This document shows positions 43,301-54,317 of a DNA stretch of 64,000 nucleotides, in pieces. Every line of letters begins with the position of its first letter. Position 1 is the first letter of the stretch. The notes under the pieces are model-generated. The model saw nothing but the letters and a program-made list of their open reading frames with translations, was not told where the DNA came from and made no database searches. The DNA comes from Microbacteriaceae bacterium MWH-Ta3 (lineage in GTDB: Bacteria > Actinomycetota > Actinomycetes > Actinomycetales > Microbacteriaceae). The position numbers and the translations under genes are program-made. The DNA lies in NCBI GenBank assembly GCA_003053925.1, contig QBKD01000001.1, positions 1,240,001 through 1,304,000 of the forward strand, read 5' to 3'.

Positions 43301-43642
43301 ACCATAAGTATCGCAGGTGAGATTTTCGGCTGTTCGGACTTTTGGCCCAGTATTTGCCCAGAAAGTGGGTGTGTGCCTCGATATTGTGTCAGATTTATGG
43401 GTATCAGGCCCCGAGCAGCACACGTTCGGTGTCGGGGGCGGGTATAGTGAAAGTGCGCGTTCAATCGTGCACAGCTTTACCGGGTACACCGGGCAGGGAA
43501 CCGTAAGGTTCATGCGGATAGCCAGTTCCGCGCGTAGTGAGAGTGCGCAAGAGCATCACCCGATGCCACGAATACACAAAATTTTCGGCGAATTTCGCCA
43601 CAAGTTTCAGCCTTTTCGAAGGCTACGAGAGGTACGCCAGTA
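43301..43642 (+). promoter_or_regulatory. Long intergenic leader upstream of rne
   Basis: This 340-base gap has no credible gene. A candidate -10 TATAGT is at 43443-43448, which would give an rne leader of nearly 190 bases. Close to the ribosome binding site are two hairpins: GGCGA/TCGCC (about 43587-43599) and AGCCTT-TTCG-AAGGCT (43609-43624). At the left end GATACT (minus strand, 43307-43312) may serve the VKOR gene. Long leaders of this kind are known targets of RNase E self-regulation, which is an inference here. Confidence 0.4.
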
Positions 43643-45823
43643 ATGGTGAAGAAGACTAAAAACGACGTTCCCGCTGTTTCAGAACAGCCCGAAGAAATCA
43701 TCGACGAGAATTCGGTCGACACGGTTCTCCTGGACGTTATTGCCGACGAGGCAACCGAATCGACCGAATCGACGGAGTCCGACGAATCGGCCGACGCAGC
43801 CGAAGCAGCCGACGCAACCGAGGCCGACACCGCTGTTGTGGAGGCTGAAGTCGCAGCCGATGCCGCGCCCTCGAAGCCCGAATTCGAACCGATTGTGCTG
43901 GAATCGCCCACTCAGTTGGTATTCCGTGCGCCGGATCTGCGCTTCATCCCGGTCAACCCCGTGCGAGTCGACGAAGACGACACGCGCCAGGTGCGCCGTC
44001 GCGAGCGCAACCGTAACGATCGTCAGCGCACCGAACGCCGCGAACAGATTGCGGCCGAGGTAGAACTTCCCACCGAACCCACGCGCATCAAGGGCTCCAC
44101 CCGCATCGAGGCGAAGCGTCAGCGTCGTCGCGACAACCGTGAAATTGGCCGCCGTCGTCCCGTGGTTACGGAAACCGAATTCCTTGCCCGCCGCGAGAGC
44201 GTCGACCGCGTGATGGTTGTTCGGTCGAAGGATGGCCGTATCCAGATTGGTGTTCTCGAGGACAAGGTCCTTGTCGAACACTATGTTGCACGCTCGCAAG
44301 AAGCCAGCCTTATTGGCAACGTCTACCTCGGCAAGGTGCAGAACGTTCTGCCCTCGATGGAAGCCGCATTCGTCGATATCGGCCGCGGCCGCAACGCCGT
44401 GCTGTACTCGGGTGAAGTGGACTGGGATGCCGCGAACGAGGGCAACAGCAGCAACCAGCCTCGTCGTATTGAATTGGCGCTGAAGTCGGGCGACCAGGTT
44501 CTGGTGCAGGTCACCAAGGACCCGGTGGGGCACAAGGGTGCACGTTTGACCAGCCAGGTCAGCCTGCCCGGCCGCTATGTCGTCTACGTACCCAGCGGTT
44601 CCATCAACGGCATTAGCCGCAAGCTGCCCGATTCCGAGCGTTCGCGCCTCAAGGGAATCCTGTCGACCATCCTCCCCGAGACCGCGGGCGTTATCGTGCG
44701 CACTGCTGCCGAGGGCGCTACCGAAGAACAGCTCACACACGATGTCAGCCGTTTGACCGCACAGTGGGATGCAATCCAGAAGAAGGTCGAGGGCGGAAAC
44801 GCTCCCACCCTGCTGCACTCCGAGCCCGACCTCCTGGTCAAGATCATTCGCGACGTGTTCAACGAAGACTTCAAGAACCTTGTAATTCACGGTGAAGACG
44901 CCTACAGCGTTATCAGCGACTACTTGGCGCAGGTTGCACCCGATCTGTTGGAGCGCATTATTGTGCACAACGACGGCACGGATCCCTTCGATTCGTACCG
45001 AATCAACGAACAGATCGTCAAGGCACTGGACCGCAAGGTGTGGTTGCCCTCAGGCGGTTCGCTGATTATCGACCGCACCGAGGCCATGACCGTCATCGAT
45101 GTAAACACCGGCAAGTTTGTGGGTTCGGGTGGAAACCTCGAAGAGACTGTCACGAAGAACAACCTCGAGGCCGCGGAAGAAATCGTGCGTCAGTTGCGAC
45201 TGCGCGACATCGGTGGAATCGTCGTTGTGGACTTCATCGATATGGTTCTGGAGTCGAACCGCGATTTGGTGCAGCGCCGCCTGATCGAATGCTTGGGTCG
45301 TGACCGCACCAAGCACCAGGTTGCCGAAATCACCAGCTTGGGCCTGATCCAGATGACTCGTAAGAAGTTGGGTCTGGGCCTTTTGGAAACGTTCAGCGAG
45401 GCGTGTGACGTCTGCGCTGGTCGCGGAATTGTGGTTCACCACGAGCCCGTCGGCAAGGCTCGTTCGGTGGATTCCGAACAGCCGTCGTCGAACAACTCAC
45501 GTCGTCGTAAGGGTAATTCGAACGGTTCCGCAAAGCAGTCCGCGAACCACAACGGCACGCACGAGATCACCGATAGTGCGCGCAACGCGCTGGCCGCAAT
45601 TGCCGCCAGCACGGTGCATGCTGTCGATGATGTCGCCAAGACTGTGGAAGGCATTGCAGGAACGGTTGTCGATGAGGTCGCTCGCGACCTGGACAGCCTG
45701 ATGGCACGTCTTCCGGAAGCGCCCACGACGGGCGAGCGAACCGCTCGCCGCCCGCGCCGTGCGCGTTCGAAGCAGGCGCCGACCTCGGCACAGGCTTCGT
45801 CGAGCGAGACACGCAGCGAATAA
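43643..45823 (+). CDS. rne: Ribonuclease E/G family endoribonuclease
   Basis: 726 residues. An acidic, Ala/Glu/Ser/Thr-rich N-terminal extension (about 1-85) and a basic Arg-rich stretch (about 112-180) precede the catalytic core: S1 domain with LIGNVYLGKVQNVLPSMEAAFVDIGRGRNAVLY near 215, then 5'-sensor and DNase I-like domains (IDRTEAMTVIDVNTGKF, VVVDFIDM with the metal Asp residues), and the zinc-link Cys pair CDVCAGRG near 588. A low-complexity basic/Ala tail ends the protein. This build, with the core in the middle, is the actinobacterial RNase E. It heads the rne-rplU-rpmA-obg cluster. Confidence 0.94.
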   Translation: MVKKTKNDVPAVSEQPEEIIDENSVDTVLLDVIADEATESTESTESDESADAAEAADATEADTAVVEAEVAADAAPSKPEFEPIVLESPTQLVFRAPDLRFIPVNPVRVDEDDTRQVRRRERNRNDRQRTERREQIAAEVELPTEPTRIKGSTRIEAKRQRRRDNREIGRRRPVVTETEFLARRESVDRVMVVRSKDGRIQIGVLEDKVLVEHYVARSQEASLIGNVYLGKVQNVLPSMEAAFVDIGRGRNAVLYSGEVDWDAANEGNSSNQPRRIELALKSGDQVLVQVTKDPVGHKGARLTSQVSLPGRYVVYVPSGSINGISRKLPDSERSRLKGILSTILPETAGVIVRTAAEGATEEQLTHDVSRLTAQWDAIQKKVEGGNAPTLLHSEPDLLVKIIRDVFNEDFKNLVIHGEDAYSVISDYLAQVAPDLLERIIVHNDGTDPFDSYRINEQIVKALDRKVWLPSGGSLIIDRTEAMTVIDVNTGKFVGSGGNLEETVTKNNLEAAEEIVRQLRLRDIGGIVVVDFIDMVLESNRDLVQRRLIECLGRDRTKHQVAEITSLGLIQMTRKKLGLGLLETFSEACDVCAGRGIVVHHEPVGKARSVDSEQPSSNNSRRRKGNSNGSAKQSANHNGTHEITDSARNALAAIAASTVHAVDDVAKTVEGIAGTVVDEVARDLDSLMARLPEAPTTGERTARRPRRARSKQAPTSAQASSSETRSE

Positions 45824-45835
45824 CCGCCGCGTAAT

Positions 45836-45864
45836 TTGCTCTGGCCCGAACTTTGGGCTATTCT
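45836..45864 (+). promoter_or_regulatory. Candidate promoter of rplU
   Basis: TTGCTC, a 17-base spacer and TATTCT lie between the rne stop and rplU. Both boxes match the consensus only partly. Confidence 0.35.
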
Positions 45865-45927
45865 TGACCTTTGGTGTGAACACGCAATTTTCGTGTCCGC
45901 CGACATGCTTTGTTGAAAGGGATAACC

Positions 45928-46236
45928 GTGGTTTACGCAATTGTGCGCGCCGGTGGGCGACAGGAAAAGGTGGAGGTCGGCTCCATCATTACCGTCGACC
46001 GCATTCAGGCGAACAAGGACGGCAACATTGAACTGCCCGCCGTGCTTCTCGTTGATGGCGACAAGATCGAGGCAAACGCTGCCAAGCTCGCGAAGGTCAC
46101 GGTAACCGCAGAGGTCCTGAACGACCTCCGTGGACCCAAGATCATCATCCACAAGTTCAAGAACAAGACTGGCTACCACAAGCGTCAGGGTTTCCGTGCG
46201 GACCTGACTCGCGTGCAGATCACCAGCATCAAGTAG
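45928..46236 (+). CDS. rplU: 50S ribosomal protein L21
   Basis: 102 residues from a GTG with GAAAGGG upstream; a start six codons earlier lacks a ribosome binding site. The sequence [17 protein letters not shown] to [20 protein letters not shown] is characteristic L21. It is followed after 15 bases by rpmA, the invariant bacterial pair. Confidence 0.97.
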   Translation: MVYAIVRAGGRQEKVEVGSIITVDRIQANKDGNIELPAVLLVDGDKIEANAAKLAKVTVTAEVLNDLRGPKIIIHKFKNKTGYHKRQGFRADLTRVQITSIK

Positions 46237-46251
46237 TCGAGGAGCTGACTA

Positions 46252-46506
46252 ATGGCACATAAAAAGGGAGCGTCGTCCACTCGTAACGGACGTGACTCGA
46301 ACCCCCAGTACCTCGGCGTGAAGCGCTACGGTGGCCAGGTCGTCAAGGCCGGCGAAATCATCGTGCGTCAGCGCGGCACCCACTTCCACCCCGGTGAGGG
46401 CGTCGGACGCGGTGGCGACGACACTCTGTTCGCTCTTGTTGCTGGTGCAGTCAAGTTCGGCCAGAAGGGCGGCCGCAAGGTCGTCAACATCGTCGAAGCT
46501 GCGTAA
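46252..46506 (+). CDS. rpmA: 50S ribosomal protein L27
   Basis: 84 residues. [28 protein letters not shown] is the conserved L27 N-terminus that reaches into the peptidyl transferase centre. There is no N-terminal extension of the kind cleaved by Prp in Firmicutes. GAGGAG precedes the ATG. A hairpin terminator follows. Confidence 0.97.
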   Translation: MAHKKGASSTRNGRDSNPQYLGVKRYGGQVVKAGEIIVRQRGTHFHPGEGVGRGGDDTLFALVAGAVKFGQKGGRKVVNIVEAA

Positions 46507-46517
46507 TTAGTTTCAGC

Positions 46518-48077
<1,560 letters not shown>

Positions 48078-48079
48078 CC

Positions 48080-48871
48080 ATGCGCCATGAAGTTGTGCAG
48101 TCTCGGCGCATCGTCGTCAAGGTGGGGTCGTCGTCAATCAGCGGCGATAACGCGGGCAACATTCACCTGATTGTCGATGCCCTGGCGGCCGCGCATCGGG
48201 CCGGTACACAGGTGGTTTTGGTCACCAGTGGGGCCATCGCAACGGCTCTGCCGATTCTGGGCCTGACCGCTCGTCCCGACGATTTGCCCGGCCAGCAGGC
48301 TGCGGCAGCCGTGGGCCAGAACATGTTGATGAACCGGTACCAGGACAGCCTGAACCGCTTCGATATTGTCGCAGCACAGGTTCTGCTGACGGCGGGCGAC
48401 CTCGATCATCCCGCCAATCGCCAGAATGCGCACATGGCGCTTGATCGATTGTTGGACATGCGGATGTTCCCGATTGTCAACGAGAACGACACCGTTGCGA
48501 CCGCCGAAATCCGTTTCGGCGACAACGACCGTCTTGCAGCCTTGGTTGCCGAACTGGTGGGCGCCGATCTGTTGGTGCTGCTGTCCGATGTCGATGCCTT
48601 GTACACCAAGCCGCCGCACGAGCCCGGCGCGCAGCGCATCGACTATGTAACGGCGGGCGATGACTTGAGCGGCGTCGAAATTGGTTCTATCGGTTCCGCC
48701 GGTGTGGGTACCGGTGGCGCATCGACGAAGATTGCCGCGGCAAAGTACGCCAGCTCGGAAGGTATCCCCGTGATTCTGACAGCAACGGTGAACATCGCCG
48801 AGGTGCTGCGTGGCGACGAGGTCGGCACCTGGTTCGAGCCCGTAGAACGCCAGGCTCCCGCCGTAGACTAA
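48080..48871 (+). CDS. proB: Glutamate 5-kinase (no PUA domain)
   Basis: 263 residues. First step of proline synthesis. The amino-acid kinase fold is complete: VVKVGSSSI, VTSGAIA, NENDTVAT, FGDNDRLAALVA, LLSDVDALYTKPP and GTGGASTKIAAAKYA. The C-terminal PUA domain of the 367-residue E. coli enzyme is absent. It lies directly between obg and proA, giving the standard obg-proB-proA order. Confidence 0.94.
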   Translation: MRHEVVQSRRIVVKVGSSSISGDNAGNIHLIVDALAAAHRAGTQVVLVTSGAIATALPILGLTARPDDLPGQQAAAAVGQNMLMNRYQDSLNRFDIVAAQVLLTAGDLDHPANRQNAHMALDRLLDMRMFPIVNENDTVATAEIRFGDNDRLAALVAELVGADLLVLLSDVDALYTKPPHEPGAQRIDYVTAGDDLSGVEIGSIGSAGVGTGGASTKIAAAKYASSEGIPVILTATVNIAEVLRGDEVGTWFEPVERQAPAVD

Positions 48872-48875
48872 CGGC
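48864..48875 (+). promoter_or_regulatory. Leaderless-type promoter of proA
   Basis: TAGACT at 48864-48869 overlaps the end of proB and is six bases before the proA ATG; no ribosome binding site is visible. It would allow proA to be made apart from proB. Confidence 0.5.
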
Positions 48876-50135
48876 ATGACACGCACTGCCGACGGTTTTC
48901 AGACGATTCTTGACGACGCCCGCGAGGCCTCGATTGTTCTTGCCCGCGCGACAACCACGCACAAGAACGCTGCGCTGGAATCCATTGCGGCAGCGCTAGT
49001 GGCCAACACCGACCGAATCGTCGAGGCCAATGGCCGCGACCTCGAACGCGGTATTGCCAAGGGCATGCCCGCCGGGCTGCAGGACCGACTCACGCTGACT
49101 CACGACCGTGTGCAGGCGCTGGCGGCCGCGGTGCGCGCAATCATCGAATTACCGGACCCCGTGGGCGGCGTGGTTCGCGGTGGCACCCTGGCCAACGGTT
49201 TGCAACTGACCCAGGTGCGGGTTCCCTTTGGTGTTGTGGGTGCGATCTACGAGGCTCGTCCCAACGTGACCGTCGACCTTGCCGCCATTTGTCTGAAAAG
49301 TGGAAACGCGGCGGTTTTGCGCGGCGGCAGTGACGCCGAGGAATCGAACAAGGTGCTGGTGGATGTGATTGGGGGAGCGCTCGAGGCGGCAGACCTGCCG
49401 CGTGCGAGTGTGGCCTCGATCGATGCCTATGGGCGCGATGGTGCGCAGCGCCTCATGAATGCTCGCGGGTACGTGGATGTCCTGGTTCCCCGAGGCAGCG
49501 CCGGATTGATCAACGCAGTGGTGAACGATTCCAGCGTGCCGGTCATTGAAACAGGTGCGGGTGTCGTGCATATTTTCCTTGACGAAACTGCCGATCTAGA
49601 TATGGCAAACGACATTGTGCACAACGCTAAGACTCAGCGTGTTGGCGTGTGCAACGCGGTCGAGACGCTGTTGGTACATCGACATGCGGTTGACAGGCTC
49701 CTGCCCGCCATTTTGCAGCGCCTGCACGATTCAGGCGTGGTCATTCACGCCGACGAAGACGCGCGCGCGACGTTCCCCGCGGCTACTGCGGCAACCGACG
49801 AGGACTGGGGCCGAGAATATCTGTCGATGGATATCGCGGTACGAGTTGTCGCCGATGTCGATGCGGCAATCGCCCACATTCGTCGTCACTCCACGCATCA
49901 CACCGAATCGATCATTACCAACGACATGGCCAACGCCGAGAAATTTTTGGCCGAGGTGGATTCCGCTGTTGTCATGGTGAACGCCTCGACTCGTTTTACC
50001 GACGGTGGCGAATTCGGGTTCGGTGCCGAGGTGGGAATTTCTACCCAGAAGTTGCATGCGCGTGGGCCGATGGGCCTGCCGGAATTGACGAGTTCCAAGT
50101 GGATTGTGCGTGGAAACGGGCAGTGGCGGCGGTAG
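48876..50135 (+). CDS. proA: Gamma-glutamyl phosphate reductase
   Basis: 419 residues, normal length. Second step of proline synthesis, NADPH-dependent. The catalytic Cys259 lies in RVGVCNAVETLLVH. The N-terminal VPFGVVGAIYEARPNVTVD and LKSGNAAVLRGGSDA and the late ASTRFTDGGEFGFGAEVGISTQKLHARGPMG block (in part) are diagnostic. It lies five bases after proB. Confidence 0.95.
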   Translation: MTRTADGFQTILDDAREASIVLARATTTHKNAALESIAAALVANTDRIVEANGRDLERGIAKGMPAGLQDRLTLTHDRVQALAAAVRAIIELPDPVGGVVRGGTLANGLQLTQVRVPFGVVGAIYEARPNVTVDLAAICLKSGNAAVLRGGSDAEESNKVLVDVIGGALEAADLPRASVASIDAYGRDGAQRLMNARGYVDVLVPRGSAGLINAVVNDSSVPVIETGAGVVHIFLDETADLDMANDIVHNAKTQRVGVCNAVETLLVHRHAVDRLLPAILQRLHDSGVVIHADEDARATFPAATAATDEDWGREYLSMDIAVRVVADVDAAIAHIRRHSTHHTESIITNDMANAEKFLAEVDSAVVMVNASTRFTDGGEFGFGAEVGISTQKLHARGPMGLPELTSSKWIVRGNGQWRR

Positions 50136-50177
50136 GCTGGTAATGCACACAGTGCACCACCGTCTTTAGGAGTTTTC

Positions 50178-50354
50178 ATGGTCTTGGCATCGCTTCTCGC
50201 TTCCGAAGAGCTCGCGCCCCTCATCATGCCCGCAGAGGTGTGGGCTGGCGTCTTCGCGTTGGGCTTCGTTCTTCTTGCTGTTGCTGCTCTTGCGAACCGC
50301 GACGTTGCCAAGCGCAACGCCCGCCGCGAGTCGGCTGGTGCAGATCACCACTAA
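50178..50354 (+). CDS. 58-residue single-pass membrane protein between proA and nadD
   Basis: An ATG at 50178 with AGGAG five bases upstream opens a 58-codon frame ending at TAA 50352-50354. The product starts [20 protein letters not shown], has one membrane helix (about 21-40, [19 protein letters not shown]) and a basic tail ([13 protein letters not shown]) ending ADHH, so the tail is probably cytoplasmic. I do not know a function. It fills the gap between proA and nadD and is too short to appear in a 60-residue cut-off. Confidence 0.8.
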   Translation: MVLASLLASEELAPLIMPAEVWAGVFALGFVLLAVAALANRDVAKRNARRESAGADHH

Positions 50355-50362
50355 GGCTGGGT

Positions 50363-50962
50363 GTGACTGAAACGACCACCCGCCGGCGCATCGGCGTCAT
50401 GGGTGGAACGTTTGACCCCATTCACCACGGTCACCTTGTGGCGGCCAGTGAAGTTGCCCAAAGCTTTGGGCTAGACGAAGTGGTGTTCGTGCCCACCGGG
50501 CAGCCCTACCAAAAGCGCGATGTGTCGCCCAGCGAACACCGCTATCTGATGACGGTCATCGCCACCGCATCGAATCCCCGTTTTACCGTGTCCCGTGTGG
50601 ACATCGATCGCACTGGTCCCACCTACACCGTGGACACCCTTCGCGACGTGCGTGCTGCGCATCCCGACGCAGACCTGTTCTTTATCTCGGGCGCAGACGC
50701 CATCACCCAGATCATGGAGTGGAAAGACGTCGACCAACTCTGGGATTACGCCCACTTCGTTGCCGTGACACGCCCCGGACATCCGCTGTCGGTCTCGGGG
50801 ATTCCGGAAGAACACGTGACGCGCCTCGAGGTTCCGGCTTTGGCTATTTCATCAACCGACTGCCGAGCCCGCGTGGCCGCCGGTTCACCCGTGTGGTACC
50901 TGGTGCCGGACGGCGTCGTGCAGTACATTGCAAAGCACTCGTTGTATCGTAGAGGGTTATGA
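50363..50962 (+). CDS. nadD: Nicotinate-nucleotide adenylyltransferase
   Basis: 199 residues from a GTG at 50363; the frame is open upstream but overlaps the small membrane protein gene. It makes deamido-NAD from nicotinate mononucleotide and ATP. The nucleotidyl transferase motif [11 protein letters not shown] (near 15-25), [18 protein letters not shown] and [11 protein letters not shown] are present. Its stop overlaps the next gene (ATGA). Confidence 0.95.
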   Translation: MTETTTRRRIGVMGGTFDPIHHGHLVAASEVAQSFGLDEVVFVPTGQPYQKRDVSPSEHRYLMTVIATASNPRFTVSRVDIDRTGPTYTVDTLRDVRAAHPDADLFFISGADAITQIMEWKDVDQLWDYAHFVAVTRPGHPLSVSGIPEEHVTRLEVPALAISSTDCRARVAAGSPVWYLVPDGVVQYIAKHSLYRRGL

Positions 50963-52350
50963 CTTCCGAGAATTCGCCCCAATTCCTCACGCGCGCCGAG
51001 CGCCGTGCGGCGGAACAGGCGATGCAGAAATCGGGATTTTTCGGAGGCGCGGCTCAGCCTGCTCCTGAACCCGTTGTTCCCGACGCAGAGCCCGTAGTTG
51101 AAACCGTTGCGGATGCGCCGGTTGCGACCCCCGACAACATGGGTTTCTCGGGTCCTGTTTCCGATTTGCAGCACTATGTCGCCTCGGCGGCACCGGCCCA
51201 GCCGCTGACCCGCCGTGAACGACGGATCATGGAGCAAACAGGGCAGTTGCCCACGCTGCCCAAGCCCGTCGAGGCGTTTGCCACGCCTGTTGCCGAAGAG
51301 CCCGCAACCGACGAACCCGCTATCGAGCCAGCGGCCGAACCTACGTCTGAGCCCGTTGTCGAAGTGCCTGTGCTCGACGAACCTGTGATCGATGAATCTG
51401 TGCTCGACGCTGAAGAAACCCCCGAAGTTGCGGCCGAATCGCCGGCTGATGACGACGCCAACATCGACGCGTGGTTGCCGTCAACAATCGACGCGCCGTC
51501 AAATTCCACGCCCCTGACCTGGGATTTGGGCTTGCCCGTTGCCGAGCCGGTTGCGCCCGAAGAACCCGAGCCAGTCGCGGAACCCGAGGTCGTGCCTACC
51601 GAGCCCATCGCGGAAACGGTAGTCGAACCTGAAGCCGAAATCGAGCCCGCATCGGAACCTGCTTTCGAGGACTATGAAGCGGACACTATTCCTGCCGTTG
51701 ATCTGCACGAGGTTCCCGAGGCTCACGTCGAGCCCAATGATTACGCGAACCGTGAAATTAACATTCACCCCATCGACGATGGTGACTTCGAACGTGAAAT
51801 TGTCGAACCCGAAATCCCGGAAATCGATGTTCCGGACCCCAACCCCGAAGGGTATTCGCCCGCCTCGATTCCCGATGTTGCCGAACTGACCAAGCCCATT
51901 GAACTTCCCACCGAGGGCGGTTGGCGCGAACAGATGGAACAGGGCGACGACGAAAGCATCGCAGCATCGCAGGGTGTGGGGGTCTCGAATGCCGGTGTCA
52001 CGGCCAATGTCCTGACCCTCGACGAAACACCGTCATGGGATCTCACCAGCCCCATTCACGAAACCGGCGAAATTCTGCTGACCGGCCCGATCACCACCAT
52101 TAACAAGACTTTCGATACATCGCCGCTGTTTGTCGATGAGCCCATTCCTGTGGCGGAATCGCAGCCCGAGGTGCTCATGATTCCCCGCCGCGCACACGAG
52201 GCGCTGTCGATTGTGGGACGCGCGCCCGTCGAAGACGACATCACCATCATCCCCGACGTCAACAAGCCCCTGTACTTGGGCGTTGGTGCGTTCCTGGGGC
52301 TCTCCATCATTGCTGTGGGCGCTATCGCGCTCTTCACCGACATCCTGTAG
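50959..52350 (+). CDS. Acidic, repetitive protein with a C-terminal membrane anchor
   Basis: 463 residues, coupled to nadD by an ATGA overlap. The N-terminus [18 protein letters not shown] and a second [16 protein letters not shown] are similar basic ERR motifs; between and after them is a long low-complexity region rich in Pro, Glu, Val and Ala (about 35-280). One membrane helix lies near the C-terminus (about 438-460). The topology would leave the long acidic part in the cytoplasm. I recognise it only as the unknown gene usual between nadD and rsfS in related actinobacteria. Confidence 0.8.
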   Translation: MTSENSPQFLTRAERRAAEQAMQKSGFFGGAAQPAPEPVVPDAEPVVETVADAPVATPDNMGFSGPVSDLQHYVASAAPAQPLTRRERRIMEQTGQLPTLPKPVEAFATPVAEEPATDEPAIEPAAEPTSEPVVEVPVLDEPVIDESVLDAEETPEVAAESPADDDANIDAWLPSTIDAPSNSTPLTWDLGLPVAEPVAPEEPEPVAEPEVVPTEPIAETVVEPEAEIEPASEPAFEDYEADTIPAVDLHEVPEAHVEPNDYANREINIHPIDDGDFEREIVEPEIPEIDVPDPNPEGYSPASIPDVAELTKPIELPTEGGWREQMEQGDDESIAASQGVGVSNAGVTANVLTLDETPSWDLTSPIHETGEILLTGPITTINKTFDTSPLFVDEPIPVAESQPEVLMIPRRAHEALSIVGRAPVEDDITIIPDVNKPLYLGVGAFLGLSIIAVGAIALFTDIL

Positions 52351-52361
52351 AAAGGGACCCC

Positions 52362-52754
52362 GTGACTACATCCGCCGAAACCCAGGCACGCGTCGAACTC
52401 ATCGCTCGCGCAGCTGACTCGATGCAGGGCTTCGACATCGTTGCACTTGACGTGTCGAACCCCATGCCGATTGTTGACGCGTTCGTCATCATTACGGGTC
52501 GCAACGAGCGCAACGTGCAGGCAATTGCCCGCGAAATTGAAGACAAGATCTCCGAGGCCGGCGGCAAGACGCTGCGCCGCGAAGGCCGTGCGGAAGGTCG
52601 TTGGATTCTCTTGGACTTCGGTGACGTCGTGGCACACATCTTCCACGAGGAAGAGCGCATGTACTACGGCCTCGAGCGCCTGTGGCGCGATTGCCCCGAA
52701 ATTCCCTTCACCATCGAGGCCGCCTTAAGCGCTTCTGCGGCCGACTCGGAGTAA
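52362..52754 (+). CDS. rsfS: Ribosomal silencing factor RsfS
   Basis: 130 residues, GTG start with AAAGGGA. RsfS binds L14 and blocks subunit joining in stationary phase. Family stretches: DIVALDVSNPMPIVDAFVIITGRNERNVQAIA, and GRWILLDFGDVVAHIFHEEERMYYGLERLWRD in which DxxDVVVHxF-type residues are conserved. The position downstream of nadD is standard. Confidence 0.95.
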   Translation: MTTSAETQARVELIARAADSMQGFDIVALDVSNPMPIVDAFVIITGRNERNVQAIAREIEDKISEAGGKTLRREGRAEGRWILLDFGDVVAHIFHEEERMYYGLERLWRDCPEIPFTIEAALSASAADSE

Positions 52755-52767
52755 TTTCTGCCTCGTT

Positions 52768-52796
52768 TTGGTTACAGGGCGAAAACCTAGTAATCT
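52768..52796 (+). promoter_or_regulatory. Promoter of tRNA-Ala
   Basis: TTGGTT, a 17-base spacer and TAATCT lie just upstream of a small hairpin GTTGC-TTCG-GCAAC (52803-52816) and the tRNA gene. Confidence 0.6.
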
Positions 52797-52819
52797 AAAT
52801 AAGTTGCTTCGGCAACGAT

Positions 52820-52895
52820 GGGCCCGTGGCGCAGTTGGTAGCGCACCTGCATGGCATGCAGGGGGTCAGGGGTTCGAATCCCCTCGGGTCCACCA
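52820..52895 (+). tRNA. tRNA-Ala (anticodon GGC)
   Basis: Cloverleaf with acceptor GGGCCCG/CGGGTCC, anticodon stem CCTGC/GCAGG, loop ATGGCAT (anticodon GGC), T arm AGGGG-TTCGAAT-CCCCT, discriminator A and encoded CCA; 76 bases. Confidence 0.96.
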
Positions 52896-52930
52896 TCACG
52901 CAGTTTCTTTCTTCCCTCGGAAGGCCACCA

Positions 52931-54259
52931 ATGTCGGTATCGGAAAACACTCACATCGAGTCGGCAGCGGGCTGGAAGCGCAATATCGCCATCTTCATGA
53001 CCAGCCAGACAATCTCGATGTTTGGCTCGTTCCTGGTGCAGTACGCCATCATGTGGCACCTCACGTTGACCACCAAGTCGGGTCTTGTTCTCGCGTTGGC
53101 GGCAATCTTTGGGTTCTTGCCGCAGGCGATTGTGTCCATCTTTGCCGGCGTTTGGGCCGACCGCATGAACCGTCGCATGATGATTCTTATCTCGGATTCC
53201 GCCATTGCGCTGTCCACGCTGGGTCTTGCATTCTTCATGATGTCGGGTGTCACTGACTTGTGGCTGATCTATCTGGTGATGGCTGTGCGCTCGATTGGTG
53301 CCGGCGTGCAGATGCCCGCGGTCTCGGCACTGTTGCCCCAGATTGTGCCTGCCGATCAGCTGATGCGCATCAACGGAATCAACAGCACGATCCAGTCGGC
53401 GATGGGTCTGTTGGCGCCGATCGCTGCGGCAGCCGTGTACGCATCCATGAGCATCGTGGCAATCTTCTATATCGATGTTGTTACCGCCGTCATTGGTATT
53501 GCGTTGCTCATGTTTGTTGCCGTACCCACGCTGGAACGCGCACAGGCAGGGGCCGAGAAGCCGTCGTACTTCGCCGATCTTGCCGACGGCATTCGCTACA
53601 TCGTCACGCACGAAGTCGTGCGCTGGGTGATGGTGATCTTCGCGCTGGTATTCCTTATTGCGGTCGCGCCCTCGAACCTCACGCCGCTCATGATTGCGCG
53701 CACATTCGGTACCGAGGTCTGGAAGCTGACGGTTGGTGAAATCATTTTCAGTATCGGTATGGCTGCCGGTGGGGCTCTGCTGGCCACCGTCGCCGCAAAG
53801 ATCAGCCGTGTGAAACTGATTGTGGGCGCCTCGATTCTGTTCGGTGTGCTGTCGATCGGCATGGGCCTGTCCACCAACCTGTGGGTGTTCTACGGTTTCT
53901 TCTTCCTGATCGGCCTGGCCGTTCCCGCATTCTTCACCTCGGCAATGACCATGCTGCAAGAAACGGTCGAACCGGAACGCCAGGGTCGCGTGTTCGGCTT
54001 CGTGGGAATCGTCATCGCCGTCGCAATGCCCATCGGCATGACCGTTCTGGGGCCGTTGGCCGACATCATCAGTGTCGAGTCGCTGCTCATGATCTCGGGC
54101 GCTGTCATGATTGCGGTCATCGTGATTGCGGTCGTGCTGCCGAGTGGCCGCCGAGCGGTTGCCGCGGTGACGGCGGCCGAGGCCGCGCGTGCCGACGAAG
54201 CCGCCGCGACTGCAGCTGATTCCGCATCGGAGCCGTCGGAAGATTCCGCCGCGAAATAA
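52931..54259 (+). CDS. MFS transporter (EntS/MFS_3 type)
   Basis: 442 residues, ATG at 52931 after GGAAGG; the frame upstream runs through the tRNA and is not coding. Twelve helices. The N-terminal WKRNIAIFMTSQTISMFGSFLVQYAIMWHLT and the loop GVWADRMNRRMMILISD are typical of the MFS_3 (enterobactin exporter-like) group, which includes drug and siderophore exporters. The C-terminus is an Ala/Glu/Ser-rich tail. It is 35 bases downstream of tRNA-Ala and may share its transcript. Confidence 0.87.
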   Translation: MSVSENTHIESAAGWKRNIAIFMTSQTISMFGSFLVQYAIMWHLTLTTKSGLVLALAAIFGFLPQAIVSIFAGVWADRMNRRMMILISDSAIALSTLGLAFFMMSGVTDLWLIYLVMAVRSIGAGVQMPAVSALLPQIVPADQLMRINGINSTIQSAMGLLAPIAAAAVYASMSIVAIFYIDVVTAVIGIALLMFVAVPTLERAQAGAEKPSYFADLADGIRYIVTHEVVRWVMVIFALVFLIAVAPSNLTPLMIARTFGTEVWKLTVGEIIFSIGMAAGGALLATVAAKISRVKLIVGASILFGVLSIGMGLSTNLWVFYGFFFLIGLAVPAFFTSAMTMLQETVEPERQGRVFGFVGIVIAVAMPIGMTVLGPLADIISVESLLMISGAVMIAVIVIAVVLPSGRRAVAAVTAAEAARADEAAATAADSASEPSEDSAAK

Positions 54260-54317
54260 ATCATCATCTTGCCGTTGCGGTTTCGGATAGTCTGGAGGCA
54301 ACGGAAACGAGGATGTT

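Noticed and set aside
50166-50351. A 61-codon minus-strand frame in the proA-nadD gap
   Set aside because: It is antisense to the plus-strand 58-residue membrane peptide, which has the ribosome binding site and a sensible topology.
52826-52930. N-terminal extension MAQLVAHLHG of the MFS gene
   Set aside because: These codons are a translation of tRNA-Ala. The ATG at 52931 with GGAAGG is the start.
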